Positions 8,611-17,824 of a stretch of 64,000 nucleotides of DNA are shown here, piece by piece (the stretch's first letter is position 1; every line of letters begins with the position of its first letter). A program made the position numbers and the translations under genes. This DNA comes from [Clostridium] scindens ATCC 35704 (GTDB taxonomy: Bacteria; Bacillota; Clostridia; Lachnospirales; Lachnospiraceae): positions 2,668,501 through 2,732,500 of the forward strand of contig NZ_CP036170.1 of NCBI RefSeq assembly GCF_004295125.1, written 5' to 3'. The notes under the pieces were generated by a model. The model ran no database searches and was not told the origin of the DNA. It was given only the letters and a program-made list of their open reading frames with translations.

Positions 8611-10290
8611 ATGAAGAAAAATACAGAGATACATTATGAAATGAAACTGCTAAGTTCGCTTGCGAAGGTATTTCCGGACGAGACGCCCATATACAGGCCG
8701 GAATGCCTGCTTCTAAGCGCGCTGTGGGGAGAGACGGTATCCTTTCAGGCTGCGTATACCGGGGACTTTTTTATGCGGGAACGCCTGGACGTGAAGATTA
8801 CATCACCGCTGGAGAAATGGATAAGGGTAAGGAGCGTAGAACAGGTTCCTGTGGGACGGGCCACCAATGGAATTGTAGACGACAATTACCTAAAGACAAC
8901 CTCGGGACTGTATCCGGATCTATTAAGAGACTTAAAGGACGGAAAAGCAATCGTGTGCTCCAACCAATGGCGAAGCCTGTGGATTGACGTGGAGGTAACA
9001 GAAGAGATTGCTCCCGGTGAGTATACGATCGAAATCAGCCTGCAAAAAGAGGGCCGTGTAGTATGCTCCTGCGTAATGAAGATTACCATAATTGGCGCCA
9101 GCCTGCCACAGCAGAAGATCATACATACCGAATGGATGCATGCAGATTGCCTGGCAGATTATTACCAGGTTGACGTATTTTCGGAAGAACACTGGGAGAT
9201 ACTTGAGAATTATTTCCGCCAGTATGTGAAAAGAGGCTGTAATATGATGCTTACGCCCCTGTTTACCTCTCCTCTGGATACGGCGATAGGACTGGAAAGG
9301 ACCACGACCCAGCTGATCGATGTGGAAGTGAAGGACGGGGAATACCTGTTTGGCTTTGATAAGCTCAAGCGGTGGGTGGACCTGTGCAAGAAATGCAAGA
9401 TTAAGTATTTTGAGATGTCCCATCTGTTCTCCCAGTGGGGAGCAAAGTACGCGCCAAAAGTCGTGGCAATGCGTGACGGGAAGGAAGAGAAGATATTCGG
9501 GTGGCATACGCCTGCGGTGGGAGAATATACCAGATTCCTCCAATGCTTCCTTCCGCAGCTGATTGAGAAATTGAGGGAATGGGAGATTGCGGACGTCACA
9601 TATTTCCATATCTCAGACGAGCCAAGGGAAGAAGATCTTAAGACCTACCGGGCAGCCAGGGAATCCCTGGGAGATATGCTGGGTGGATTCCAGACGTTTG
9701 ACGCATTGTCGAGTTATGAATTCTACCGTCACGGCCTGGTTGAAAAGCCCATACCCGGCAATAATGAGATTGAGGAATTCCTGGAGCATGGGCTTACGGA
9801 CATGTGGACCTATTATTGCACCGGACAGTACTATGAAGTAAGCAACCGGTTTATGTCCATGCCATCTGCAAGAAACCGTATATATGGGGTTCAATTGTAT
9901 AAGTACGATATTGTCGGAATCCTGCACTGGGGATACAACTTCTATAACAGTCAATTTTCCATCGAGCACATCAATCCCTATGAAGTGACGGATGCAGGCA
10001 ACGCGTTCCCTGCGGGAGATCCATTCCTGGTGTACCCCGGGGCGGATGGGCATCCGGAGGAGTCTATCCGGATGATGGTGCATGATGAGGCAATGGCGGA
10101 TCTGAGGGCGTTGGAATTATTAGAATCCCTGACCAGCAAGGAGCATGTGATGGAACTGATCGAGGGAGAACTATTTGAACCCCTTACTTTTTGCACCTAT
10201 CCCAAATCAGAGATGTACCTGATTACTTTGAGAAACAGGATAAACCGCGAGATTGGCAGATACCAGCCGGAAGGATGTGTAAGAAAATGA
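8611..10290 (+). CDS. GH123-like glycoside hydrolase (DUF4091)
   Basis: A 559-residue protein without a signal peptide, so probably cytoplasmic. The N-terminal part (about 1-170) is a beta-sandwich-like region; the remainder matches the DUF4091 domain that forms the catalytic domain of GH123 beta-N-acetylgalactosaminidases. The adjacent Asp336-Glu337 pair in the segment YFHISDEPREED fits the Asp-Glu pair used for substrate-assisted hydrolysis in that family. The C-terminal block AFPAGDPFLVYPGADG is characteristic. It directly follows the sugar ABC permeases, so it probably cleaves the imported sugar. Its stop codon overlaps the start of the molybdoenzyme gene (ATGA). The exact linkage cleaved cannot be stated. 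Confidence 0.75.
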   Translation: MKKNTEIHYEMKLLSSLAKVFPDETPIYRPECLLLSALWGETVSFQAAYTGDFFMRERLDVKITSPLEKWIRVRSVEQVPVGRATNGIVDDNYLKTTSGLYPDLLRDLKDGKAIVCSNQWRSLWIDVEVTEEIAPGEYTIEISLQKEGRVVCSCVMKITIIGASLPQQKIIHTEWMHADCLADYYQVDVFSEEHWEILENYFRQYVKRGCNMMLTPLFTSPLDTAIGLERTTTQLIDVEVKDGEYLFGFDKLKRWVDLCKKCKIKYFEMSHLFSQWGAKYAPKVVAMRDGKEEKIFGWHTPAVGEYTRFLQCFLPQLIEKLREWEIADVTYFHISDEPREEDLKTYRAARESLGDMLGGFQTFDALSSYEFYRHGLVEKPIPGNNEIEEFLEHGLTDMWTYYCTGQYYEVSNRFMSMPSARNRIYGVQLYKYDIVGILHWGYNFYNSQFSIEHINPYEVTDAGNAFPAGDPFLVYPGADGHPEESIRMMVHDEAMADLRALELLESLTSKEHVMELIEGELFEPLTFCTYPKSEMYLITLRNRINREIGRYQPEGCVRK

Positions 10291-12377
10291 GCAAGACAAG
10301 GATCGTAAAAACAACCTGCTCCATCTGCGGCCCGTGCTGCGAAGTAGACGCCTATGTAGAAGACGGGAAACTGGCAGGCGTGGAAGGCGCCAGAAATACG
10401 CCGGCCCAGTCAGGAGGCCTGTGCGCGAAAGGGGCGGCAGCGCTTCAGTATGTCTATAACAAAGAAAGGATTCTCTACCCTATGAGACGGGCAGGGGAAA
10501 AGGGAGAGGGGAAATTTGAGCGGATCTCCTGGGATGAGGCCTATGAGATGATCGCAGAGAACCTGCTTCGAATCCGCGAGTCTTATGGAGCCAGATCTAC
10601 CGTATTCTATGCAGGCTATCCCAAGTGGTTCCGTCCGGCGCTGCTGCGGATGGCCAATGCCTACGGATCGCCGAACTTCTGTACCGAGTCCAGCACCTGC
10701 TTCCAGGCTGCGGCGCTTGCCTGGCGCTCCATATATGGCAATGGAATCTGCGGGCCGGATATGCCCAATGTCAAGACGCTGATGCTATGGAGTTCCAACC
10801 TTTATCATTCCAATACGCCCATGAGCGGCATGTATAAAAGCCTGAAAAAGAGGGGCATCAAGGTGATCGATGTGGATCCGAGGCATACGGTGACTGCCCA
10901 CGACGCAGACCTTCATCTGCAGCTGATTCCAGGCACGGATGGGGCGCTGGCTCTGTCTATGGCGCAGGTGATTATAGAGGAAGATCTGTATGACAAAAAG
11001 TTTGTAGAGCAGTATGTCTACGGCTTCGAAGAATATAAAGACTATGTACAGGATTTTACGCCTGAGAAGGCGGAGAAGATAACAGGAGTCCCGAAAGACA
11101 TGATACGTCTGGCGGCCAGGACCTACGCCGGTGAAGGCCCGGCCGGAATCATGTTCTCGGCATCTCCGGTGGTCCATCATATGAACGGAGTGCAGAATTA
11201 CCGGGCCGTATTCTCTCTGATCGCCATTACCGGAAACTACGATGTAAAAGGGGGCAATCGGCAGTGTCCCGCCCCTTCATGCCCGGTAAATGAGTTTGGG
11301 AAAGTCCGGCGCTATGATCAGGAAGAAGCCATCGGACAGAAGGAATTCCCGGCCTGGTTTGACCTGTCCTGCGACGAAGCGCAGTGCATCAGGCTGGCAG
11401 ACTACATACTTGAGGAGGAGGCTTACCAGATTAAGGCGGTGTTTGCCATGGGACTAAACCACCGCATGTGGCCGCAGCCGCAGAGGCTGAATGAAGCGCT
11501 CGGGAAGCTGGACTTCTATGTAAATGTGGAATTATTCATGTCCGAATCAAGCAAGATGGCGGATCTGGTACTTCCGGCATGCACTTCCTATGAAAGGGAA
11601 GAGGTGCATGCTTTAAGAGGCGGAAGATTCTTCTTCTCCAATCAGGCGATCCGGCCATTGGGTGAATCAAAGAACGATATTGAGATTATCATGGGAGTGA
11701 TGAAGAAGATGGGCCTTAAAGACGAAGTGCTTTTACAAGGATATGATTCTTACATGGAGTATATCCTAAAGCCTGCGGGGATTACTCTGGAAGAATTAAA
11801 AAGCCATCCGGAGGGCATGCAAGGGAAGAATCTGATTCCTCCGGCAGAAAAGACTTATGAAACGCAGCCTTTTCACACACCCTCTGGAAAAGTAGAGTTA
11901 AAATCCCTGGTACTTGAGAAATACAAGGCAAGCCATGGCTATGAAGGCTTGCCGGTTTACCATGACTATCGCACAGAAACCAGCATTGACAGAGAGGAAT
12001 ATCCGCTTATCCTCAATACGGGCAGCCGGAAGCCGCAGTTTTTCCATGCCAGGCTATATCGTATGCCATGGCTGGCAGGTATAGAGAAGGAGCCGCTGGC
12101 AGAGATCCATCCGGAAGACGGCAAACGCTACGGCATTGCAGATGGCAGTCCGGTAAGGCTGATTACTCCGGCTGGGGAGGCCGAGGGAATTGCGGCCTAC
12201 GATATAGCCGGGCAGCCGGGCATTGTTTATATCTATCATGGAAGTTCCAAAGGGGACGCCAATGAACTGATTGGAAAGGATTATCTGGATCCGATATCAG
12301 GATTTCCGGGATTTAAAGGATATTTTTGCAGGATAGAGGCAGTGAAGGAGGAAGGGGGCCAGTATGATAAAGTTTAA
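10287..12377 (+). CDS. Molybdopterin-dependent oxidoreductase, catalytic subunit
   Basis: A 696-residue member of the bis-MGD (DMSO reductase/formate dehydrogenase) family. Residues 11-46 hold the N-terminal [4Fe-4S] site C-x2-C-x3-C-x27-C (Cys11, 14, 18, 46). The segment GSPNFCTESSTCFQAA holds the likely metal-ligand cysteine, so this is a Cys form and not a selenoprotein. LWSSNLYHSNTP, VIDVDPRHT and the C-terminal dinucleotide-binding domain (LNTGSRKPQFFH, HPEDGKRYGI) follow in the family order. There is no twin-arginine signal, so it is cytoplasmic. ATG 10287 overlaps the preceding stop; an ATG 12 bases upstream touches the GGAAGG site and is less likely. The partner ferredoxin and cofactor genes follow immediately. 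Formate dehydrogenase-like, sulfur-compound or dehydroxylase activity are all possible; the substrate is not readable. Confidence 0.85.
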   Translation: MSKTRIVKTTCSICGPCCEVDAYVEDGKLAGVEGARNTPAQSGGLCAKGAAALQYVYNKERILYPMRRAGEKGEGKFERISWDEAYEMIAENLLRIRESYGARSTVFYAGYPKWFRPALLRMANAYGSPNFCTESSTCFQAAALAWRSIYGNGICGPDMPNVKTLMLWSSNLYHSNTPMSGMYKSLKKRGIKVIDVDPRHTVTAHDADLHLQLIPGTDGALALSMAQVIIEEDLYDKKFVEQYVYGFEEYKDYVQDFTPEKAEKITGVPKDMIRLAARTYAGEGPAGIMFSASPVVHHMNGVQNYRAVFSLIAITGNYDVKGGNRQCPAPSCPVNEFGKVRRYDQEEAIGQKEFPAWFDLSCDEAQCIRLADYILEEEAYQIKAVFAMGLNHRMWPQPQRLNEALGKLDFYVNVELFMSESSKMADLVLPACTSYEREEVHALRGGRFFFSNQAIRPLGESKNDIEIIMGVMKKMGLKDEVLLQGYDSYMEYILKPAGITLEELKSHPEGMQGKNLIPPAEKTYETQPFHTPSGKVELKSLVLEKYKASHGYEGLPVYHDYRTETSIDREEYPLILNTGSRKPQFFHARLYRMPWLAGIEKEPLAEIHPEDGKRYGIADGSPVRLITPAGEAEGIAAYDIAGQPGIVYIYHGSSKGDANELIGKDYLDPISGFPGFKGYFCRIEAVKEEGGQYDKV

Positions 12378-12783
12378 TGAAGATATTTGTATCGGGTGCT
12401 ATGCCTGCTATGTGGCTTGCATAGCCGAACATAACCCTCCCGAGGCAGAGAATGCGTATAGTTTTCGCAGCATCAAAAAGACGCTGTCTAAGGATGCAAA
12501 GATGCAGAAAAATGTCTGCGACGGATGCACCCACTGCGGAAAATGCTTGGAGGCCTGCCCGTTTGGGGCAATATACAAAGATGAGCAGTATGGGCTGATA
12601 TTGACGGATAAGGACAAGTGCAGGAAGTGCAGGAAGTGCCAGGCAGTCTGCCCGAATGACGCCATTCGCTTCGATGCGGATGGTAAGATGGAAAAATGCG
12701 ACGGATGCATTGATCGGCTTAAGGAAGGCAGAGAGCCTGCATGTGTAAGAGCGTGCCATGTGAAGGCCATACAATGGCAGTAA
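12364..12783 (+). CDS. Four-cluster ferredoxin, electron-transfer subunit
   Basis: A 139-residue HycB/FdhB-like iron-sulfur protein with four cysteine groups: CIGCYACYVAC, CDGCTHCGKCLEACP, CRKCRKCQAVCP, and CDGC...PACVRAC. This predicts four [4Fe-4S] clusters. It overlaps the catalytic-subunit gene by 14 bases behind an AGGAGG site, so the two are translationally coupled and almost certainly form a complex. It would pass electrons between the molybdenum site and a cytoplasmic carrier; no membrane anchor subunit is present. Confidence 0.9.
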   Translation: MIKFNEDICIGCYACYVACIAEHNPPEAENAYSFRSIKKTLSKDAKMQKNVCDGCTHCGKCLEACPFGAIYKDEQYGLILTDKDKCRKCRKCQAVCPNDAIRFDADGKMEKCDGCIDRLKEGREPACVRACHVKAIQWQ

Positions 12784-12803
12784 TAAAGATGAAGGATCAT
12801 ATC

Positions 12804-14582
12804 ATGGAGAAAGAGATTGCAGGATATATATTGGCAGGCGGCGATAACCGAAGGATGTCAGGCAGGAAAAAAGCTTTGCTTACCTACCAGAACCAGACAT
12901 TCTATGCCCACATCAAGGAACGCATGCCTGCTTTCATGAATGTCTACCTGTCGGTGGAACAGGCGGCCCCTTATGAGGCGTTGGATGCAGATCTTGTCAT
13001 TGACCAATATGCAGACATGGGTCCCTTGGGCGGAATCTTAAGCGGCTTGGAAAAATGCGGCGCGGATGCTTTGCTGGTAGTGCCCTGCGACATGATTCCT
13101 TTTCCGGGCGACATGGCTTTGTGGATGGCGGAGCAATATAGGAAGACGGGCCGTCCGGTAATTCCATGCGTAAAAGGAAGGATCCTGTCATTTCCGGGAA
13201 TCTATACGAAGAAAATGTGGCCGACATTAAAGCAGATGGAAGAAGCGAAGGATTACCGTATAAGGAAGGTATGGGAGACGTTAAGGATTCCTTACGAGAA
13301 GGTGCCTGTAGAGGATCATGGCTGGAAGATCGCCAACATTAATTCTGAGGAGGATTATAGCCTTCTTACCGGCGCGAAGATTAATATCTCTCTGGAGGAG
13401 GCTCTAAAGATATTAGAACAGCACATTACAAGGATCACGGACACCCAGGTGGTTGGATTGATAGAGGCAGTTGGGCGCCGGACGGCGCAGGACTTGTATT
13501 CCCCCATCGATCAGCCGCCTTTTGCAAGATCCCCTCTGGATGGATATGCGCTGCGCTCAGAAGATTCCAAAGGCGCGTCGCCAGAGAATTCCGCAGAACT
13601 GAATGTTGTAGACGAGATTCTTGCCGGAAGCTATTCGCCGCGAAGGATAGGGCCGAAAGAAGCAGTGCGGATTATGACCGGAGCCCCTATTCCGGAAGGG
13701 GCGGATGCAGTGATCCGCCAGGAAGATACGGATTATGGAGAAGAAATGGTACATATCTTTAAACAGGTAAATCCATATGATAACTATTGCTTCCAGGGAG
13801 AAGATTACCAGGCCGGCGCCTGCCTGGTGCATAAAGGCGAGCGGATGAATGCGGCTAATACCGCCCTTGCTGCCAGCATGGGGTACGACAGCGTAGCCGT
13901 GTTTCGCGAGCCGAGGATTGCGATCATAGCCACCGGAGACGAACTTCGGATGCCGGGGGAGGATCTGGAGGCAGGCCAGATCTATACATCCAATCAATTC
14001 CTTCTTGCCGGGCGGCTTATGGAATTGGGAATCGCACAGATGACCACCAGAAAGGCGCCGGATGCTCCGGCCAAAGTCGCAGCCTGCATCAAGGAACTGG
14101 CAGAAAACCATGATCTTATTATTACGTCCGGCGGAGTATCGGTGGGAAAGAAAGACATCATGCACGACGTGGCAGAGAATCTGGGCTGCCGGAAACTGTT
14201 CTGGAGGATCCGCTTTAAGCCGGGCACTCCGGCTATGGCATTCATGTATGACAGCACCTGCGTGCTGTGTCTGTCAGGAAACCCTTTTGGGGCAGGGGCA
14301 GGGATGGAACTTCTGGTCCGGCCGGCCTTGTCTTATCTAACTGGAGATGCAGGATTTCTGGCGAAGGAAGAAAGTGCTGTAATGTCAGAAGATTTTCCAA
14401 AACCCAGCAAGATGCGAAGATTCCTGCGGGCAGTATTAACGGGAGAGGAGGTCAGGCTTTCAAAGGGCCTTGCTTCTTCGGGGGTCTTAAGCACCTTAAA
14501 AGACTGTAACTGTATGATTGACATCCCGGCAGGAAGTCCGGGACTTAAGAGAGGCGAGGAAGTATGCGTGAGGATTCTGTAA
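12804..14582 (+). CDS. MobA-MoeA fusion for molybdenum cofactor synthesis
   Basis: A 592-residue two-domain protein. Residues 1 to about 190 are MobA-like (molybdenum cofactor guanylyltransferase): LAGGDNRRMSGRKKALL near the N-terminus, ADMGPLGGI and PCDMIPF. From about residue 193 on it is MoeA (molybdopterin molybdenumtransferase): PPFARSPLDGYAL, IMTGAPIPEGADAVIRQED, IIATGDELRMPGE, TSGGVSVGKKD and KPGTPAMAF. MoeA inserts molybdate into adenylated molybdopterin and MobA adds GMP, so a single chain would carry the last two steps needed by the upstream bis-MGD enzyme. The start at 12804 is chosen for the GAAGGA site 7 bases upstream and the canonical MobA N-terminus. Confidence 0.9.
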   Translation: MEKEIAGYILAGGDNRRMSGRKKALLTYQNQTFYAHIKERMPAFMNVYLSVEQAAPYEALDADLVIDQYADMGPLGGILSGLEKCGADALLVVPCDMIPFPGDMALWMAEQYRKTGRPVIPCVKGRILSFPGIYTKKMWPTLKQMEEAKDYRIRKVWETLRIPYEKVPVEDHGWKIANINSEEDYSLLTGAKINISLEEALKILEQHITRITDTQVVGLIEAVGRRTAQDLYSPIDQPPFARSPLDGYALRSEDSKGASPENSAELNVVDEILAGSYSPRRIGPKEAVRIMTGAPIPEGADAVIRQEDTDYGEEMVHIFKQVNPYDNYCFQGEDYQAGACLVHKGERMNAANTALAASMGYDSVAVFREPRIAIIATGDELRMPGEDLEAGQIYTSNQFLLAGRLMELGIAQMTTRKAPDAPAKVAACIKELAENHDLIITSGGVSVGKKDIMHDVAENLGCRKLFWRIRFKPGTPAMAFMYDSTCVLCLSGNPFGAGAGMELLVRPALSYLTGDAGFLAKEESAVMSEDFPKPSKMRRFLRAVLTGEEVRLSKGLASSGVLSTLKDCNCMIDIPAGSPGLKRGEEVCVRIL

Positions 14583-14995
14583 AAGACGATAGGCAGCTGA
14601 TATTTGCAATTAGCGGATATAAGAATTCCGGGAAAACGACAATGATCGAAAATCTAATCCCTATTCTCACGGGATATGGATATAAAGTGGCGACTATTAA
14701 GCATGATGCCCATGACTTTGAGCCGGATGTTCCAGGTACGGATACGTATCGGCATAGAAAGGCAGGAGCCTTGGGTACGGCTATATTCTCAGGCCGCAGA
14801 TGGAGGATTGAAAGGGATGCCAAAGAAAAGATCAGCGTGAAAGAGTTGATAAAGGCCTTTCCTGACGCGGATGTTATATTGTTAGAAGGGTTTAAAAACA
14901 GCGGGTATCCCAAATACGTCTGCAGTTGTCCTGAGGAAAATGCGGACGCATCAAAGATCGCAGAGGTCATCCTGGATATGATAAATAGCAAATAA
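14564..14995 (+). CDS. mobB: MobB-like GTP-binding molybdenum cofactor accessory protein
   Basis: A 143-residue protein with an N-terminal P-loop GYKNSGKTT and the MobB blocks VATIKHDAHDFEPD and LLEGFKNSGYPK. MobB binds GTP and assists MobA in dinucleotide cofactor assembly. It overlaps the MobA-MoeA gene by 19 bases and uses the GAGGAAG site inside it. It completes a dedicated cofactor set behind the molybdoenzyme. Confidence 0.88.
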   Translation: MREDSVKDDRQLIFAISGYKNSGKTTMIENLIPILTGYGYKVATIKHDAHDFEPDVPGTDTYRHRKAGALGTAIFSGRRWRIERDAKEKISVKELIKAFPDADVILLEGFKNSGYPKYVCSCPEENADASKIAEVILDMINSK

Positions 14996-15057
14996 TAAGA
15001 AACAGAAAGCCGGTATAAATCCGGATTCTTTTACACGTTCAGGCAGGAGGCAGAGAG

Positions 15058-16401
15058 ATGAACAAGGAAATGACAGCGGGAAAGCCGGGGAAAATGATAC
15101 TGAATTTTACGATTCCTATTTTTATCGGAAATATATTCCAGCAGCTCTACAGCATGGCAGATACGGTGATTGTAGGGAAATTCGTGGGGAATGAGGCTCT
15201 GGCAGCCGTGGGCGCATGCGGGACGCTGATGTTTCTGATCATCGGGTTCCTGCTTGGCCTTACAGCCGGATTTACGGTGATAACGGCGCAGCACTATGGG
15301 GCGGGGAATCTGCAGGCCATGCGCCAGTCCGTGGCATCGGGGGCGATTCTGTCCGCGGCGGTATCCCTGATTCTTACCATTCTCAGTATGGCAATGATGA
15401 AGGATATCCTGCGCTGGATGCATACGCCAGCGGATATGTATGACCAGGCATATGGGTATATTATGGTCATCTGCGGAGGAATTGCCGCTCAGACGTTATA
15501 TAACCTTCTGGCCAGCATCCTAAGGGCCCTTGGAGACAGCCGGCGCCCTTTGTATTTCCTAATCCTGGCAGCGTTTTTGAACATCGTGCTGGATCTGTTG
15601 TTCATTATAAAGTTTGGGATGGGGGCGGCCGGAGCGGCATACGCGACCGTCATATCCCAGGGCGTATCCGGGCTTCTGTGCCTGTTCTACATTATGCGGA
15701 AGATTCCCGAATTGCATCTTGGAAAAGAAGACTGGAAGATGAATTGGGATCTTGCAAAGTGGCAGATGAAGATTGGATTTCCTATGGCTTTCCAGTTCTC
15801 CATAACGGCAATCGGAACCATCGTGGTCCAATCCGCCCTGAATATGCTGGGCTCGGTAGCTGTTGCCGGATTCTCGGCTGCCAGCAAGATCGAGCAGGTG
15901 GTTACCCAGGCTTATGTGGCCCTTGGAACCGCCATGGCGACCTACTGTGCCCAGAACGTAGGGGCAGGCCGGATCGACCGGATACGCAAGGGATTTCGAA
16001 GCGCTGCCTGGATGGGCGCCGCTTATGCCGTGGCCACGGGTATCTTAATCTTCTTCTTTGGGAAATATATGACGGCGCTGTTTGTATCCCATAACGTGGA
16101 CAGGATCATGGAATATGTGGATATCTATCTAAAGTGCGTTGGCATCTCCTTTATCCCGCTGTCCGTCGTCAATCTGTATCGGAATGGGATACAGGGGATG
16201 GGATTCGGCCTTCTTCCGATGACTGCGGGCATTGCGGAACTAATAGGGAGAAGCGGGGCGGCCCTTGCAGCCTCCCATTTTGGCAGCTATACAGGCATCT
16301 GCCTGGCAAGCCCGGCCGCCTGGGTCCTGGCTGGAACTCTTCTAATCTGGATATATGCCCAGATTATGAAGCAGTATAAATTAAAGGGAATGCTAAAGTA
16401 G
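15058..16401 (+). CDS. MATE-family multidrug/Na+ antiporter
   Basis: A 447-residue membrane protein with about 12 spans. The start has the typical MATE sequence MILNFTIPIFIGNIFQQLYS and ADTVIVGKFVG; the second half repeats the fold from FPMAFQFSITAIGTIVVQSA. These carriers export cationic drugs or metabolites in exchange for Na+ or H+. AGGAGG lies 6-11 bases upstream of ATG 15058. It follows mobB by 62 bases and ends the cluster at a terminator overlapping its stop codon. Whether it belongs functionally to the molybdoenzyme cluster is uncertain. Confidence 0.92.
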   Translation: MNKEMTAGKPGKMILNFTIPIFIGNIFQQLYSMADTVIVGKFVGNEALAAVGACGTLMFLIIGFLLGLTAGFTVITAQHYGAGNLQAMRQSVASGAILSAAVSLILTILSMAMMKDILRWMHTPADMYDQAYGYIMVICGGIAAQTLYNLLASILRALGDSRRPLYFLILAAFLNIVLDLLFIIKFGMGAAGAAYATVISQGVSGLLCLFYIMRKIPELHLGKEDWKMNWDLAKWQMKIGFPMAFQFSITAIGTIVVQSALNMLGSVAVAGFSAASKIEQVVTQAYVALGTAMATYCAQNVGAGRIDRIRKGFRSAAWMGAAYAVATGILIFFFGKYMTALFVSHNVDRIMEYVDIYLKCVGISFIPLSVVNLYRNGIQGMGFGLLPMTAGIAELIGRSGAALAASHFGSYTGICLASPAAWVLAGTLLIWIYAQIMKQYKLKGMLK

Positions 16402-16415
16402 CATATTCCCTTTTT
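16384..16415 (+). terminator. Intrinsic terminator overlapping the MATE stop codon
   Basis: AAGGGAATGCT pairs with AGCATATTCCCTT across a short loop (two-base bulge) and is followed by TTTTT at 16411-16415. Confidence 0.75.
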
Positions 16416-16487
16416 CAAATTCCTATGCTATACTTTACTGTAAGTATGCGAAGGCATAAAGATAACAGAAGTAAGGAGCTTAAACTT

Positions 16488-17186
16488 ATGAAAAGAGTAC
16501 TATTGAAACTCAGCGGAGAAGCTCTCGCGGGGGAGAAGAAGACCGGATTTGACGAGGCCACCTGCATGGGAGTCGCCAGACAAGTGAAGCAACTGGTGGA
16601 TGATGGAATCCAGGTAGCGATCGTAACAGGAGGAGGAAACTTCTGGAGAGGGCGTACCAGCGAGACCATTGACCGTGTAAAGGCAGATCAGATAGGTATG
16701 CTTGCCACAGTCATGAACTGCATCTATGTATCCGATATTTTTCGATATGCGGGGATGAAGACAGAGGTATTTACGCCTTTCGTATGTGGCGCGTTTACCA
16801 CCTTGTTCTCGAAAGATGCGGCTTTGGAGGCTTTGAATAAAGGAAAGGTCATCTTTTTTGCAGGAGGGACCGGGCATCCTTATTTTTCTACCGATACAGG
16901 AGCGGTGCTCCGCGCTATTGAGATCGAGGCGGATGCGATGCTGCTTGCGAAAGCCATCGATGGAATCTATGACAGCGATCCGAAGGTAAATCCGCAGGCG
17001 AAGAAATATGACGAGATATCGATCCAGGAGATCATAGATAAGAAACTGATGGCGGTTGATCTTACGGCATCCATCATGTGCCTGGAGAACAAGATGCCTA
17101 TGCTTGTATTCGGACTGAACGAAGAGAACAGTATTGTAGAGACGATGACAGGAACATTTACAGGAACGAAAGTAACTGTATCATAA
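16488..17186 (+). CDS. pyrH: UMP kinase
   Basis: A 232-residue amino-acid-kinase-fold enzyme that phosphorylates UMP to UDP. Family blocks: LLKLSGEALAG at the N-terminus, TGGGNFWRGR, GGTGHPYFSTDTGA and KAIDGIYDSDPKVNP. ATG 16488 follows AAGGAG at 16473-16478; the upstream in-frame extension lies in promoter-like sequence. First gene of the conserved pyrH-frr-uppS-cdsA-dxr-rseP run (tsf would normally precede it but is replaced here by the MATE gene). Confidence 0.95.
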   Translation: MKRVLLKLSGEALAGEKKTGFDEATCMGVARQVKQLVDDGIQVAIVTGGGNFWRGRTSETIDRVKADQIGMLATVMNCIYVSDIFRYAGMKTEVFTPFVCGAFTTLFSKDAALEALNKGKVIFFAGGTGHPYFSTDTGAVLRAIEIEADAMLLAKAIDGIYDSDPKVNPQAKKYDEISIQEIIDKKLMAVDLTASIMCLENKMPMLVFGLNEENSIVETMTGTFTGTKVTVS

Positions 17187-17205
17187 TAAGAGAGGAGAAG
17201 TATTT

Positions 17206-17757
17206 ATGAATGAGAGACTACAGGTATATGAAGACAAGATGAAGAAGACGATGGCAAGCCTTGAAAGCGACCTTGCAACAATCCGTGCTGGACGCGCCAA
17301 TCCCAATGTATTGAATAAGATTATGGTAGATTATTACGGGACTCCGACTCCGATCCAGCAGGTGGGCAACGTATCTGTGCCGGAGCCGCGCATGATTCTT
17401 ATCCAGCCATGGGAGAAATCGATGGTAAAGGCAATCGAGAAGGCTATCCAGACTTCCGAACTGGGCATCAATCCGACCAACGATGGATCAGCCATCCGGC
17501 TCGTGTTCCCGGAACTGACGGAAGAACGAAGAAAAGAACTGGTAAAGGATGTTAAGAAGAAGGGCGAAGGCGCCAAAGTGGCAATCCGCAATATTCGCCG
17601 TGACGGCAACGATGCGTTGAAGAAGTTGAAAGGATCAGAAGTGTCCGAGGATGAGATCAAGGATATGGAAGAGGAACTCCAGAAAGTAACGGATAAGTTT
17701 GTCAAAAAAGTAGACGAGGCAGTGGAGGCCAAATCCAAAGAAGTAATGACGGTTTAA
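17206..17757 (+). CDS. frr: Ribosome recycling factor
   Basis: A 183-residue protein with the whole family pattern: LATIRAGRANPNVLNKIMVDYYGTPTP, WEKSMVKAIEKAI and ISSDLGINP-like IQTSELGINPTNDG, then the coiled-coil arm. It releases ribosomes from mRNA after termination together with EF-G. It lies 19 bases after pyrH behind AGAGGAGA. Confidence 0.96.
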   Translation: MNERLQVYEDKMKKTMASLESDLATIRAGRANPNVLNKIMVDYYGTPTPIQQVGNVSVPEPRMILIQPWEKSMVKAIEKAIQTSELGINPTNDGSAIRLVFPELTEERRKELVKDVKKKGEGAKVAIRNIRRDGNDALKKLKGSEVSEDEIKDMEEELQKVTDKFVKKVDEAVEAKSKEVMTV

Positions 17758-17764
17758 TGAGGAT

Positions 17765-17799
17765 GGGGACAGGCCCAAAGTACACTGGGGCCTGTCCCC
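17765..17799. repeat. Perfect 12-bp hairpin between frr and uppS
   Basis: GGGGACAGGCCC (17765-17776) and GGGCCTGTCCCC (17788-17799) are exact reverse complements with an 11-base loop containing GTAC. No T-run follows, so it is not a standard terminator; it may be a REP-like palindrome or an mRNA-processing element. Confidence 0.8.
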
Positions 17800-17824
17800 C
17801 CATTCATGGAAGGAGATCAGCCAA

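Noticed and set aside
15000-15035. Possible terminator after mobB
   Set aside because: Only a 4-5 bp CCGG-based stem precedes a short T-tract; too weak to call.
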